This document shows, one piece after another, positions 1 to 10,582 of a stretch of DNA of 64,000 nt. A model generated the notes under the pieces. That model worked only from the letters and a program-made list of their open reading frames with translations, had not been told where the DNA came from and did not search any database. Location: contig MCFE01000020.1 in NCBI GenBank assembly GCA_002104905.1, positions 124,001 through 188,000 on the forward strand, written 5' to 3'. This stretch comes from Basidiobolus meristosporus CBS 931.73 (Eukaryota; Basidiobolomycota; Basidiobolomycetes; Basidiobolales; Basidiobolaceae). Position numbers and translations under genes: made by a program. Within the stretch, counting starts at the first letter, position 1, and the number at the start of each line of letters is the position of its first letter.

Positions 1-298
1 GGGAGAACAAGTAGATTATGTGGTTTTCACTTAATGATTTATTGAATGTAAAAGTAGTATTTATACTTTTACCTGGTCTTGGCATTACAAACACGTAGAA
101 TAGGTTAAGGAAGGTCCCAAGAGCATGTGTGCAAAGTTTGGGGCTGTTTGGACAACTTTGAGAATTTTCATGTTCTGGGTAAATATTCTAAGTAAATCCC
201 AACAAGGAATTTGGTCAGTATTCTCTAGGATTTGAGGGTAATGATCTAAGTGACTAAGTTAGGTGAATATTTAGGTGGAATCACAAATTTTTACAACA
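1..298 (-). repeat. 3' LTR of copia-A1 (partial)
   Basis: Matches 4264-4561 base for base in length and closely in sequence. It ends ...TTACAACA, the complement of the TGTTGTAA start seen in plus-strand copies. The first ~34 bases lie outside the window. Confidence 0.93.
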
Positions 299-309
299 CC
301 CCCACTCAG
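299..309 (-). other. Polypurine tract of copia-A1
   Basis: Read on the minus strand this is CTGAGTGGGGG directly before the 3' LTR. It is the expected plus-strand priming site. The same motif, slightly changed, precedes the copia-A4 LTR at 53378. Confidence 0.75.
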
Positions 310-2118
310 CTAAATGTTCATACTGACTAGTCCTAATTTTGACCTAAGATATTCAAACTTGTCTCTAGCTAATGGTTTGGTAAATATGTCTGCAATCATT
401 TCATCTGTAGGACAGTAAACTAAGCTAACTAAGTTATTCTCTATAGCTTCATGTATGAAATGATGTCTAATATCTATGTGCTTGGTTCTAGCATGAAAAG
501 TTGGATTTCTACCTAATTGTATACATCCTTGATTATCTTGAAATAAAGTAATAGGCATTTTTTGACATAGGCCTAAATCTGTAAACAGCTTTCTTAACCA
601 CATTGCTTCTTTTGTAGCTTCACAGGCTGCCATATACTCTGCCTCTGTGGTGGAAAGTGCTACAGTTGGTTGCTTTCTTGAATTCCATGAAATTGCTCCT
701 TTACAGTAAAGAAAGGTGTATCCTGTGGTGGATCTTCTGTCTTATAACATTTGTCCCCAATCAGCATCAGAGTATCCCACAAGATCCTGTTCTGAATTCT
801 TATAAGTATATCTTAAGCAGATATCAGCAGTTCCTTTTAGGTATCTAAAAATCCGCTTAACTGCTGCAATATGATCAGATCCATAGTTCTGATTATGTTG
901 GCTGACAACTCCCACTGAATATGAGATATCTGGACGTGTTCCAAGCATGATATACATCAGACTGCCAACCATAGATTGATAAGGAAAGTCAGGGCTTTCA
1001 GATGGCACCAAGCTCTCTTGATTTGGTTGAGTTTTGACCAAGTTAAGGTTTGTCTCCATTGGGGTAGCTGCCAGTTTACAGTCTTCCATTTTGTACTTCT
1101 TTAGTATATCTTGAATATACTTGGATTGACTTAGGGTGATAGTCTGGGTACTTCTGTCTATGGAGAACTTAATCCCTAAGTAGCAACTAAGTTCTCCTAG
1201 ATTGGACATCTTGAACTCTTTAGATAGGCTGGATTTAGTCTCTTCCAATGTTTCTAGGTTATTGGTGGCTATAATAAGATCATCCACATATAGAGCTAAT
1301 AGAACTGGATTTGCTCTATCTGGCTTATAGTATATACTATAGTCAGCATTACTTCTTTTGAAACTCAAAGATTCCAAATAAGAATCTATCTTGCAATTCC
1401 AGGCTCTTGGTGATTGTTTGAGACCATATAGTGACTTTTTAAGCTTGCAGACCAAATGGGGGTTATCTTGGTCAACAAACCCATCAGGCTGGTCCATATA
1501 CACGTCCTCATCAAGTTCTCCATTCAAAATGGCAGTTTTTACATCCATTTGATGAATAAAAAACTTATATTTGGCTGCAATAGCCAATATTAATCTGATG
1601 GAATTAAACTTGGCTACCGGTGCAAAGGTCTCAGTATAGTCAAGTCCTTTTGTTTGAGAGTATCCTTTGGCTACAAGTCTTGCTTTGTATCTCTCAATTG
1701 TACCATCAGCCTTGTATTTTGTCTTGAAGACCCATCTGCATCCAATTGATTTTTGGTTGATTGGTAATTTGACCAAGTCCCAAGTTTGATTTTCCATCAG
1801 GGCCTGATATTCCTCAGTCATTGCAGATCTCCAAAACTTTGTCTGAGGGCTATTTAGGGCCTCTTTTACAGTCTGGGGCTCATCAATATGGACTGAATAG
1901 GCATAGGCTAAGTTTGTACCCTCATTGATATAGTAATTTGGGCTATTTCTTGTCCGATTGGATCTCCAGGCATTTGATACTGGAATGATCACTTCTGGGA
2001 TATTCCTGGGCACTGATTCTGGCTGAACCACGGTTGTAGAGTCCTCTGGAGTGAAACAATTTTCATTACTTTGCTGTGATTCAATCCTGACAATTGGTGG
2101 TTTCATCAAACAGCACAT
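310..2118 (-). pseudogene. Copia-A1 reverse transcriptase and RNase H (broken)
   Basis: C-terminal half of the copia polyprotein, which copies element RNA into DNA in the particle. The long frame (742-2118) has the copia RT start WVFKTKYKADGT, the FAPVAKFNSIR block, KLKKSLYGLKQSPRAW and the active site YVDD. An in-frame TAA at 742-744 sits just after SDADWG. The same frame then runs on to 310 with RNase H features ([36 protein letters not shown]). Frame joins to the upstream integrase are lost near 2081-2118, where a segment present in copia-A2 is missing. RT catalytic residues look intact; the gene is broken only by these lesions. Confidence 0.92.
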
Positions 2119-3847
2119 CCCTGGACTTGATCAGCTTCTTTGCTTTGGTATTGTAGAGTCTGTATGCCTTACTCTCATTGCAGTAGCCCAAAAATATGCA
2201 TTTTACACTTTTTGGCTCAAATTTTGACTGATTTCCGGCCAGTTTTTTGGCATTTGCTGTACACCCAAATATTCTTAGATGTTCTGCACTTGGTCTGTAT
2301 CCATACCATGCTTCAAATGGAGTAGAATCACAAAGTATTCTGTTATAACTCCTATTTTTAAGATATACAGCAGTGGCAACTGATTCAATCCAAAAATCAT
2401 AGGATAATTTTTGATCATGGATCATAGATCTAGCCATATCAATTATTGATCTGTTAGCTTGTTCTGCTACTCCATTTTGCTGTGGGGAGTATGGTACAGT
2501 AGTCTCTTGCTTTATCCCATGAATTTTGCAGAAGTGGATGAAGAGTTTTGAGGTATATTCTCCACCATTGTCAGAGCATATTTTCTTGATTTTTTCACCA
2601 GTTTCTCTCTCCACCATGGCTTTAAACTCCCTGAACTTAGACAGAGCTTCTTCCTTTCTCTCCATGAAGTAGACCCATGTGTATCTTGCATACTCATCAA
2701 TAAAAGTGATTAAATACTTCATCCCGCCTAAGGATATATTTTGCATAGGTCCACACAGATCTGAGTGAATTAGATCTAATTTTTTCTTAGCTTTGATTAA
2801 CCCAGAGCTCTTGAACAGTTGTCTGGCTTGTTTCCCATATATGCAGGCTTCACAGTGCTCCAAATTAGCTGGGGGATCAATTTTCACTCCAGAAATTAGC
2901 TGATCTTTGATCATTTTACGCAAATAATCAAAATTGATGTGTCCAAATCTCCTGTGCCAAAGCATTGGTGTTTCTTCATTTAAGTTACTTATATTGGCTT
3001 CCAGATATGATGGAGTATAAGTCAACTTGTATAGATTCTGATCTCTGATGCCCAAAGCAATATGGGCACCATTTTGATCAGTGATCCAGCATCCAGAATT
3101 GTCAAAACAGAAACTGAGTCCTTCTGCTGTGGCCTTGCTTACAGAGAGTAGGTTCTTGGCTATTTCTGGTACATAGAGCACTTCTTTAAAGGTCAGTGTA
3201 TGGCCTCCTTCACTGCTTCTAGGGTTTACTTGGATAGTTCCTTCTCCCACTGCATCAAGTGTTCTATTGTCACCCATGAAAACCTTCTTAATTTGGATTT
3301 CTTGATATTTGGTAAAATGTTCTTTTTGGTGTGTAAAGTGTTGAGAAGCTCCAGAGTCAATATACCACACCTGAGAATCCTTGTTTGTGGTCATATTCAG
3401 TGCAGATATGAATAGTCTATCTTCAGTTGTTGCAGCATTTCCATATTCAGGCTTCTTTTGCTGATAATCTCTCTTTTTGAGACACCGGTCTGATGTGTGT
3501 CCTTTCCTTTTGCAGTAGTTACAAAACAGGTTGCTGTTGCCTTTGTAGGGTCTTGGGTACCTCCTTTGTTGGTTATCATTGCTTATTAAAGCATTTTCTT
3601 CTTCCTTCTTATTGGCGCTTGATTTTCTTAATTCTTCATCCAGGAGCCTTCCATATACATAATTTAGTGTCAAATCTTCAGTTCTGGACTCTAGGGCTGA
3701 TACAAGGCCCTGAAACTTGTCTGTCAGGCTATTCAGGATGGTAACTATCACATCCTCATCAGTAGTTGGTACACCCACAGATTCCATCTCATCTACCAGC
3801 AGGGTAATTCTGTTGATAAAATTTTTCATTTCTTCTCCTGGCAGCAT
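2081..3847 (-). pseudogene. Copia-A1 gag C-terminus, protease and integrase
   Basis: A 588-codon open stretch. In order: gag tail, zinc knuckle CX2CX4HX4C (CNYCKRKGHTSDRC, residues ~109-122), aspartic protease motif WYIDSGASQH (DSG at ~164-166), the pre-integrase HHCC zinc site (HRRFGH ... CEACIYGKQARQ), and the integrase core with D (SDLCGPM), D (CSDNGGEY) and E (QNGVAEQ). The protein would process the polyprotein and insert cDNA. It is in the same frame as the gag start upstream, from which it is cut off only by one TGA at 3866-3868. Downstream it ends at a frame change. Confidence 0.93.
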
Positions 3848-3865
3848 CTTTGTAGTAAAGAATTT

Positions 3866-4225
3866 TCATCTCAGATACATCTTCTTGGCAGCTGAACATG
3901 ACTGGTAGGTGTCTTCTAATGCTTTCCAGGCATTCTTTGCCGTTTTTGCTCTTGAGCATTGAATTAGCAATTTGTCCTTAACATTAAGGCAAATGCAGTT
4001 AAAGGCACTTTGTTCTTTCTTCTGGTACTTTAAGGCTTCCTCTCCCACATTTTTAGGAGGGCATTCTTCTCCCATGACAATATCCCAAAGGCCTCTTTCT
4101 TGTAGCAGCATCTTCATCTTCACCTTCCACACTTGGTAGCTAGATCCATCCAACTTTTCAGCAGAGGGAAAAGTTCCAGTAATAGCAGTAGTAGACATTG
4201 CAGAGAGTGTCAGATTGGGGCTCAT
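3866..4225 (-). pseudogene. Copia-A1 gag N-terminus
   Basis: Nucleocapsid/capsid portion (copia gag type, motifs LDGSSYQVWKVKMKMLL and ALEDTYQSCSAAKKMYL). The first AUG in frame is at 4225-4223, inside the primer-binding site; a second, MSTTAITGTF, starts at 4198. The open frame continues upstream into the LTR. The TGA at 3866-3868 corresponds to a CAA codon in copia-A2, so it looks like decay rather than a programmed signal. Either AUG could be the true start; both are conserved in copia-A2. Confidence 0.85.
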
Positions 4226-4229
4226 AACC
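4218..4229 (-). other. Primer-binding site, copia-A1 (half initiator tRNA-Met)
   Basis: Directly after the 5' LTR the minus strand reads GGTTATGAGCCC. It complements GGGCTCATAACC, the anticodon arm of initiator tRNA-Met, not a tRNA 3' CCA end. Priming from a tRNA half is known for Drosophila copia. The site includes the AUG at 4225-4223. Confidence 0.85.
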
Positions 4230-4561
4230 TGTTGTAAGAGTCTTGGAGATATTGGAAGTGATTGGGAGAACAAGTAGATTATGTGGTTTTCACTTAATGA
4301 TTTATTGAATGCAAAAGTAGTATTTATACTTTTACCTGGTCTTGGCTTTATAAACATGTAGAATAGGTTAAGGAAGGTCCCAGAAACATGTGTGCAAAGT
4401 TTGGGGCTGTTTGGACAACTCTGAAAATTTTCATGTTCTGGGTAAATATTCTAAGTAAATCCCAACAAGGAATTTGGTCAGTATTCTCTAGGATTTGAGG
4501 GTAATGATCTAAGTGACTAAGTTAGGTGAGTACTTAGGTGGAAATACAAATTTTTACAACA
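4230..4561 (-). repeat. 5' LTR of copia-A1
   Basis: 332 bp. On the plus strand it begins TGTTGTAAGAG and ends TTTTTACAACA (TG...CA ends). The following bases TATAG (4562-4566) are the expected TSD half; its partner is outside the window. Confidence 0.93.
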
Positions 4562-4692
4562 TATAGTAGTACCATAACAAGAGCAGGTCAGCCATAAGAT
4601 GGGATTCTTGACTATGATTACCTATTATGAAAGTTATACCGGACATTACAAGTTAAGGGTCACCACATCAGCATGCCCTACTAAAAAGGAAG
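4562..4692. other. Unassigned spacer
   Basis: About 130 bases between copia-A1 and the CACTA-1 fragment. I see no open frame, repeat match or terminal motif in it. Confidence 0.5.
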
Positions 4693-5224
4693 GACACTTG
4701 AATGAATACATATCCAGTTCATCCAGTCCTTACATTTGTATTGTTGCATGTGCATATGAATATTAATTGGAGCTCATGAGAAGTGCTTTGGGTAGTGGAT
4801 ACTCTGCAATATCTTTCCAATTCTTTCAGATTTCTCTGGTATCTCAAAGGGCCCATTTAGCCTGAAATGCCCCATGGGCAATTTGGTCATTAATATTGGG
4901 ATATTGTTGAAGAACAATCATATTGCTCCCAGTGGAAAGCTTTTGCTCCTACAGATTCCCTCCATTGTGAGTATCTCCAATTTTTGATTATTCTGGCTGA
5001 TGGCTTATAGCTTGCCAGCTTTGCTGCAATTGTATGCTGACTTCTGTACATTCTCTATGTGGGAAGATGATGTTGGTGGTGGTGTTTGGATAATAAGAAT
5101 ATGTGTGAGCTATGGAGTAAATCCCCTGGATCCCATACATTTGAAATCAATACCATCCATTGTTCCCAGAAAAGCCTGCAATCTTGCTGATGGTCAGGGT
5201 ATCTCCAATGCAGATATTAATATG
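4693..5224 (-). mobile_element. CACTA-1 fragment (tnp2 middle part)
   Basis: Decayed segment of a tnp2-type transposase gene on the minus strand. It aligns with 28190-28740 of CACTA-3 (shared stretches: CACTTGAATGAATACATATCC, then the CTCCCAGTGGAAAGCTTTTGC region, then the GGAGTAAATCCCCTGGAT region). It is interrupted at 5224 by the copia-A2 5' LTR; the last five bases ATATG (5220-5224) are the left TSD. No intact frame remains. Confidence 0.8.
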
Positions 5225-5574
5225 TGTTGTAAAAATTTGTATTTCCACCTAAATATTCACCTAACTTAGTCACTTAGATCATCACCTTCAAATCCTAGAG
5301 AATACTGACCAAAATTCCTAGTTGGGATTTACTTAGAATATTTTCACCAAAATACCAGGTACCCAGAACATGAAAATTCTCAAAGTTGTTCAAACACCCC
5401 CAAACTTTGCACACATGTTCTTGGGACCTCCCTTAACCTATTCTATGTGTTGCGTATGCCAAGACTAGGTAAAAGTACAAATACTACTTTTACATTCAAT
5501 AAATCATTAAGTTAAAACCACATAATCTACTTGTCCTCCCAATTACTTCCAATATATTCAAGACTCTTTCTACA
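5225..5574 (+). repeat. 5' LTR of copia-A2
   Basis: 350 bp, TGTTGTAAAAATTTG ... CTTTCTACA. It keeps the block around GGTACC that both copia-A1 LTRs lack. Confidence 0.92.
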
Positions 5575-5586
5575 GGTTATGAGCCC
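5575..5586 (+). other. Primer-binding site, copia-A2 (half initiator tRNA-Met)
   Basis: GGTTATGAGCCC immediately follows the LTR and is identical to the copia-A1 site. Its ATG (5579-5581) is in frame with the second ATG at 5606, 27 bases downstream, exactly as in copia-A1. Confidence 0.85.
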
Positions 5587-6301
5587 CAATCTGTCATTCA
5601 CAGCAATGTCTACAACTATTATTACTGGACTTTTTCCCTCAGCTGAAAAGTTGGATGGATTCAACTACCAAGTGTGGTAGGTGAAGACAGAGATGCTGCT
5701 ACAAGAAAGAGGCCTTTGGGATATTATCATGGGAGAAGAATGCCCTCCTAAATACATGGGAGATATATCCCCAAAGTACCAGAAGAAAGAATATAGTCCC
5801 TTAACTGCATTTGCCTCAATGTCAAAGACAAATTGCTAATTCAATGCTCAAGAGCAAAAACAGTAAAGAATGCCAGGAAGGCATTAGAAGACTCCTACCA
5901 GTCATGTTCAGCTGCCAAGAAGATGTATCTTAGGCAAAAGCTCTTTACTACAAAGATGCAGCCAGGAGAAGAAATTAAAAATCTAATTAACAGAATTACC
6001 TTACTAGTGGATGAGATGGAATCTGTGGGCATACCAACTACTGATGAGGATGTGATAGTTATCATCCAAAATAGCCTGACAGACAGGTTTCAGAGCCTTG
6101 TATCAGCCCTAGAATCCAGAACTTTGAACTTGACCTCAAATTATGTATATGGAAGGCTCCTGGATAAAGAATTAAGAAAATCAAGTTCCAATAAGAAGGA
6201 AGAAGAAAATGCTTTAATAAGCAATGATAACCAACAAAGGAGATACCCAAGACCTTTTAAAGGCAATAGCAATGTGTTTTGCAACTGCTGCAAAAGGAAA
6301 G
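5579..6301 (+). pseudogene. Copia-A2 gag (broken)
   Basis: Copia gag relic. From the primer-site ATG the frame reads MSPNL then a second Met nine codons on, followed by LDGFNYQVW and a stop. The best-preserved stretch, 5833-6301, reads SRAKTVKNARKALEDSYQSC through KKMYLRQKLFTTKMQPGEE to the first half of the zinc knuckle (CNCCKRK). It shows the sense codon at the place where copia-A1 has its TGA. A solo LTR cuts the knuckle. Confidence 0.88.
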
Positions 6302-6651
6302 TGTTGTAAGAGTCTTGGAGATATTGGAAGTGATTGGGAGGACAAGTAGATTGTGTGGTTTTCACTTAATGATTTATTGAATGTAAAAGTAGTATTTATA
6401 CTTTTACCTGGTCTTGGCATAACAAACATGTAGAATAGGTTAAGAAAGGTCCCAAGAACATGTGTGCAAAGTTTGGGACTGTTTGGACAACTTTGAGAAT
6501 TTTCATGTTCTGGGTACCAAGCATTTTGGTGAAAATATTCTAAGTAAATCCCGACAAGGAATTTTGGTCAGTATTCTCTAGGATTTGAAGGTGATGATCT
6601 AAGTGACTTGGTTAGGTGAATATTTAGGTGGAAATACAAATTTTTACAACA
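6302..6651 (-). repeat. Solo copia-A LTR nested in copia-A2
   Basis: 350 bp, TGTTGTAAGAG ... TTTTTACAACA, flanked by the perfect 5-bp TSD GAAAG (6297-6301 and 6652-6656). Removing the LTR and one TSD restores the zinc-knuckle reading of the host element, so this is a clean insertion followed by LTR-LTR recombination. Confidence 0.95.
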
Positions 6652-6959
6652 GAAAGGACACACATCAGACTGGTGCTTCAAAATGACAGATAGTTAGCAG
6701 AAAAAGCCTGAATATGGAAATGCTACAGCAACTGAAGATAGACTATTCATGTCTGCGCTAAATATGACCACAAACAAGGATTCTCAGATGTGGTATACTG
6801 ACTCTGGAGCATCTCAACACTTAACACACCAAAAAAACTTTTTACCCAATATCAAGAAATTCCAATTAAGAAGGTTTTCATGGGTGACAATAGAACACTT
6901 GATGCAGTGGGAGAAGGAACTACATATGTATACCTTGGAAGTAGTGAAGGAACCCATAC
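6652..6959 (+). pseudogene. Copia-A2 protease region
   Basis: Continues the gag zinc knuckle (GHTSDW) and carries SALNMTTNKDSQMWYTDSGA with the DSG protease site. It ends where CACTA-2 is inserted. The three bases before the insertion, TAC (6957-6959), form the left TSD. Stops and frame changes are present. Confidence 0.88.
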
Positions 6960-7395
6960 CCCTATGAAAAATTATTGTAATGATCCTGTCAAAAGGCCAT
7001 CACAAAGTTAAAGTCCTGTGACTAAGAGGTACTGATCCCATCAGGACACCATCCAGAGGCTGTTGAAAAATAATTGCATCCCTGATTCCACAAAAAACTT
7101 TGTCAAAATTTATCATTACAACAATGTATAAGTAGCTTTTGACTGGTTCCCCACCAGTTTGCTCACTTTCTGATCCCAGACACTCTATCACCTCCTATGT
7201 TTGTGTGCATTGATTAGCTATTGCCTCTTTTTCACACTCCTTACTTCCTGACTCAACCATTTCTCTTGCTTTTCATCCATACAAATTGATTTATTTCCAT
7301 TGAAAGTTCAGTTGTACCTCAATTGTCAATTGTATTGACCTATACAGGTCCCTATGCCCTACACTAACATCAAGTGCAACTCCACACTCAACATG

Positions 7396-9356
7396 TTACT
7401 CCATTAAAATCCACCACTCAATAAGTATCTCTGCTGTAACACTCTGGTTCCACAACTTTGGCAGGAGCCCAATGGCTATATGCCACCATTCATTCACTGG
7501 TTCCCACACATCCTGGTCTTCAGCCAGCACTGCAAGGTCTAGCACCTCATCTGCCAGTCTTTGCAATAAATCCTTGCAATATCCAAGTGTGTTTTCTTGA
7601 GCACTGCTCATGAAGAAGTGCGGCAACCTCTTGGTGTGCCTATTAATATTCCAAAATTCCACTGAAGGCATCATGAGAGTCTTTCAAGCTCTTGACATTG
7701 TAGTCTTGTCTGCCAGTGGGATCTCCACTCAACCAACAATGGAGGATGCCAAGGCTGTGGTGGATAAATTGCCTTTTTCTGCAAACACATCTACCCTGCA
7801 GGAGTGTAGCTCATCTGGCTGCACTTCCAACTCTTGTGAAAACAGCTGCTTTCTTGTTGGTAACTCTTCTTGGCTATGATGGGATTCAGTCTGTTCCTGG
7901 CTTGAGGTGTTAATTGGCAAGAACTGCAGTTTTTTTGCATGCCTCCCTGTCTCAGGCCTGGGTGGACATTTTTCCCTTGACCTTTTCTTTTATCACCACT
8001 GGGTGTTTCATTGCTACTTTGTCTGAGTACTTCTTGTGAAGAACTACATTTTCTCCTGGATAAATTCTGCTCTGACACATCTGTTTTTGCCTGCTTGTCC
8101 CTTGCTGGCACTCTTGTGGCAACCCAACATTTCTTTTCTGCTTGTTTTGAGCTCTCAACAATAGTTGTGACAGGCTCCTGTAAAAGGCACTGGTTTTTTG
8201 CACTGCCAGGTCCTTCACTGCTACTTTGACTGAATGCTTCTTGAACGGTACTATGCTTTTTGCTTGATATATGTTGTGCTGGTGCATCTGTGTCTGCCTG
8301 CTTGTCCCTAATTGGCCCTCTTTCAGCTACCTGATGTCTCTTTGATGCTGGTCTGGGGCTTTTGGCCCTGCTTGTAATAGGCCCTTGAGGAAGCTGTTGG
8401 TTTTTTCCATGGCACCCTTGTTCTTTGCCTTTGATACTTACTGCTATTCTTAATATACTTTCTTAGCATACCAATGGTGGCCCAAAATCTGTTTGCCCAT
8501 TTGAATCCATGATAATACCCATGGAACAAGTCAAGTGCATTCTGCATGGCCTTGAGTTCCTGATGGTTCCATGGTATGCCAGTCTTAAGGTGATGGCATG
8601 CTAGACTTCTGAGGGCCTCTTGAATATTAGCCCACTCTACATTATAGCACTCAATAGCTTCATGGATCTTCAATGTTTTTAATTTTTAGGCTTTGGTATA
8701 AACACCACATTGTCTCCCTCCCACACTGTGATAGGTTTTTCTGTGGGCTTTATCTTTGGGCACTGCTGTTGTGCTTCAACAACTCTATGGTGTTCCTCTT
8801 CTGTTACATCAGGAAATGGCACAATTATTGGCTGTGACATTAAGCTACTTGAGTTCCTTCTTTGCTGCAATGATACTGCTTTCTATACCTGCAATATGGA
8901 TTGCTCTACGCATATTATCCACTTATCCTGTTTCTGGACTATTTCCTAATTTCTCTGGGCCATTGTATCTATCCTATCAGCCACTGTACCTCATTGCTTC
9001 ATTAATGCTTCGGTACATGCTGACAACATACTTGCTAATATGGGTGGTGGTGATATTTTGACACCCACTTGCTGGTCTTCAACTAAGGGTACTGCATTTG
9101 CTACATTCCCCTCTGCCTGAGCATAACAGTTAGTTTATGGCTCCACAGAGGCTCTCAATTGCCTACTTGACTGAGAGCCTTAGGAGTTTGCATTATTACC
9201 TTCAGTTGGCACACTGTCAACATGGCCTTTTTTGGATGTAGCCCCACTTGTGGCACTAAACATCAAAGCAAGCTGTTGTCCAACTGTTCTTCTGCTGCCA
9301 TCAGCAGTGGGGTTATGTTGGGATCCAGACAACTTTGCTTTATTTTTTGGCAGCAT
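7396..9356 (-). pseudogene. CACTA-2 ORF-A (second gene of the element, unknown role)
   Basis: Decayed gene divergent from tnp2; related copy in CACTA-3. Readable parts from start to end: MLPKNKAKLSGSQ at 9356, a segment with ITVWEGDNVVFIPKPK (8679-8870), a segment MKIHEAIECYNVEWANIQEA ... GFKWANRFWATIGMLRKY (8323-8673), a basic Ser/Gln-rich region with repeated DKQAD/DKQAK and SQSS motifs (7791-8287), and a tail VEFWNINRHTKRLPHFF (7396-7674). I recognise no known domain. CACTA elements often carry a second, DNA-binding gene; that role here is inference. Frames change at least four times. Confidence 0.65.
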
Positions 9357-9577
9357 ATATACATGAGTGAGTCAAACCAAAGGGGAAATAGTGTTACATA
9401 TATGTGGGTATGTGGTGCCACAACTTTATTTATAATGCTTACTATGGCAGGTCATCATTGAATCCTACATTCATGTAGGTGCAATATCTCAAATACAAGA
9501 CTGTCTTAAGTTCACATGAGTATTGACCAAAAAGTAATATAATAGTGTGATGTTGTAGAAGGTCAAACTGTTTGCCC
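9357..9577. promoter_or_regulatory. Divergent intergenic region of CACTA-2
   Basis: About 220 bases between the start of ORF-A and the start of tnp2, with no coding signal. The head-to-head arrangement implies a shared two-way promoter; no specific box is recognised. Confidence 0.4.
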
Positions 9578-10582
9578 ATGGAAACAACTACTTTAATTCA
9601 ACACCATAAGAGAAGAGAAAAAAGACCATGTGGCTATTGTAGCAAGCCTCTCAGCCATGAAGCACACAAACAGCATAGAAAATATCACAAGAATCACGGC
9701 CAGTGTTTTGCCACACAATTCATATGTGACCATTTGTTGGTCACTACTGTGCCAATATTATCTTGCTGGCCAGTTGATACTTCTATATTGACACCTGGCC
9801 ATCTTTGTCACCTTGCCCAAACTGAGTCAGGTGAGTTTGTGACACCTTTAGGCTCAGCTCAGCTTTCTGAATATGGCATGCAGTGTGATAGCTCTGACAA
9901 AGAAGGTTCACAGATAGATTTTGTGTCTATCTCCCCTAACAACAGTACCATGTATGAGCCCAGTCAGATCCCAATATATAATGAGACAACACCCATTGAA
10001 GCAAATGCCAAGGATACTTTATGGAGCTAAGTGAGCCCAGTAATCCATCAACTGGTGAATGATGTAATATTGTGACTAGAGAAGCAATGCATTTCTACCA
10101 ATATCAGTAATGGGGGCTTTGAGAATTTATTACTACTTCTAGCCAGAATCATTCTGGGATGCAACTTACCATGTACATGGTACAAGTGGACAACTATCAT
10201 GCAGCTGGCAACATATGGTCCAGAGACTGATCTGATTCCAGCATGTGTTAACAATTGCATGGCATTCACATCCAGAAATGCTACCATTGCAACATGTCCA
10301 AATTGTCAGGAATCCACCACCTTTGAGGGAAAGCACTGTTCACACTCCAGATATATTCCAGTAATACCCTGTCTGAGGAAGCTAATGCAGTCCAACAGAT
10401 ATTGCAAATCTATTCAGTACCACACTTGGTATCAATCAAGCACAAACATATCCAATATATTTAATGGCAAGCATTTCAAGCAGCTAAGAAGCAAGGGCTA
10501 CTTTGAAGGTATGTATGACCATGCCTTTGCCTTAGCACTTGATGGATTTGCAATAAATAAGTACTCTGCCAGCAAATACTGC
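9578..10582 (+). pseudogene. CACTA-2 tnp2 transposase, N-terminal part
   Basis: Transposase that would cut and paste the element. An N-terminal zinc-finger-like motif, RPCGYCSKPLSHEAHKQH, is followed by a low-complexity acidic stretch to 10030, then a short region with stops, then from 10199 the tnp2 core: CVNNCMAFTSRNATIATCPNC, RLRKLMQSN-like block and DHAFALALDGFAINK, where the Asp of LALDGF is the likely first catalytic residue. Start chosen at the ATG of METTTL (9578). The gene is cut at 10582 by a solo LTR; codons resume at 11656. Confidence 0.85.

Larger units (their letters stand above)
1..4561 (-). mobile_element. Copia-A1 LTR retrotransposon, cut by the window edge
   Basis: Element on the minus strand: 5' LTR 4230-4561, primer-binding site 4218-4229, gag-protease-integrase-RT-RNase H, polypurine tract 299-307, 3' LTR 1-298. 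Domain order integrase before RT defines Ty1/copia. The 3' LTR lacks its first ~34 bases because the window starts inside it. The two LTRs align over 298 bases with about 13 mismatches by eye, nearly all transitions, and both lack a ~17-base block present in the other copia-A LTRs of the window, so they belong to one insertion. The coding region has few lesions: in-frame stops at 3866-3868 and 742-744 and a frame change near 2081-2118. The TSD cannot be checked because the left flank is outside the window. Confidence 0.93.

Noticed and set aside
3866-3868. Programmed stop-codon readthrough between gag and pol in copia-A1
   Set aside because: Copia-A2 has a sense codon at this place, and the stop lies within gag rather than at the gag-pol border.
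4218-4229. tRNA-Met gene fragments at the copia LTR borders
   Set aside because: Only 12 bases match and they lie exactly next to LTRs in complementary orientation, which is a primer-binding site, not a tRNA gene.
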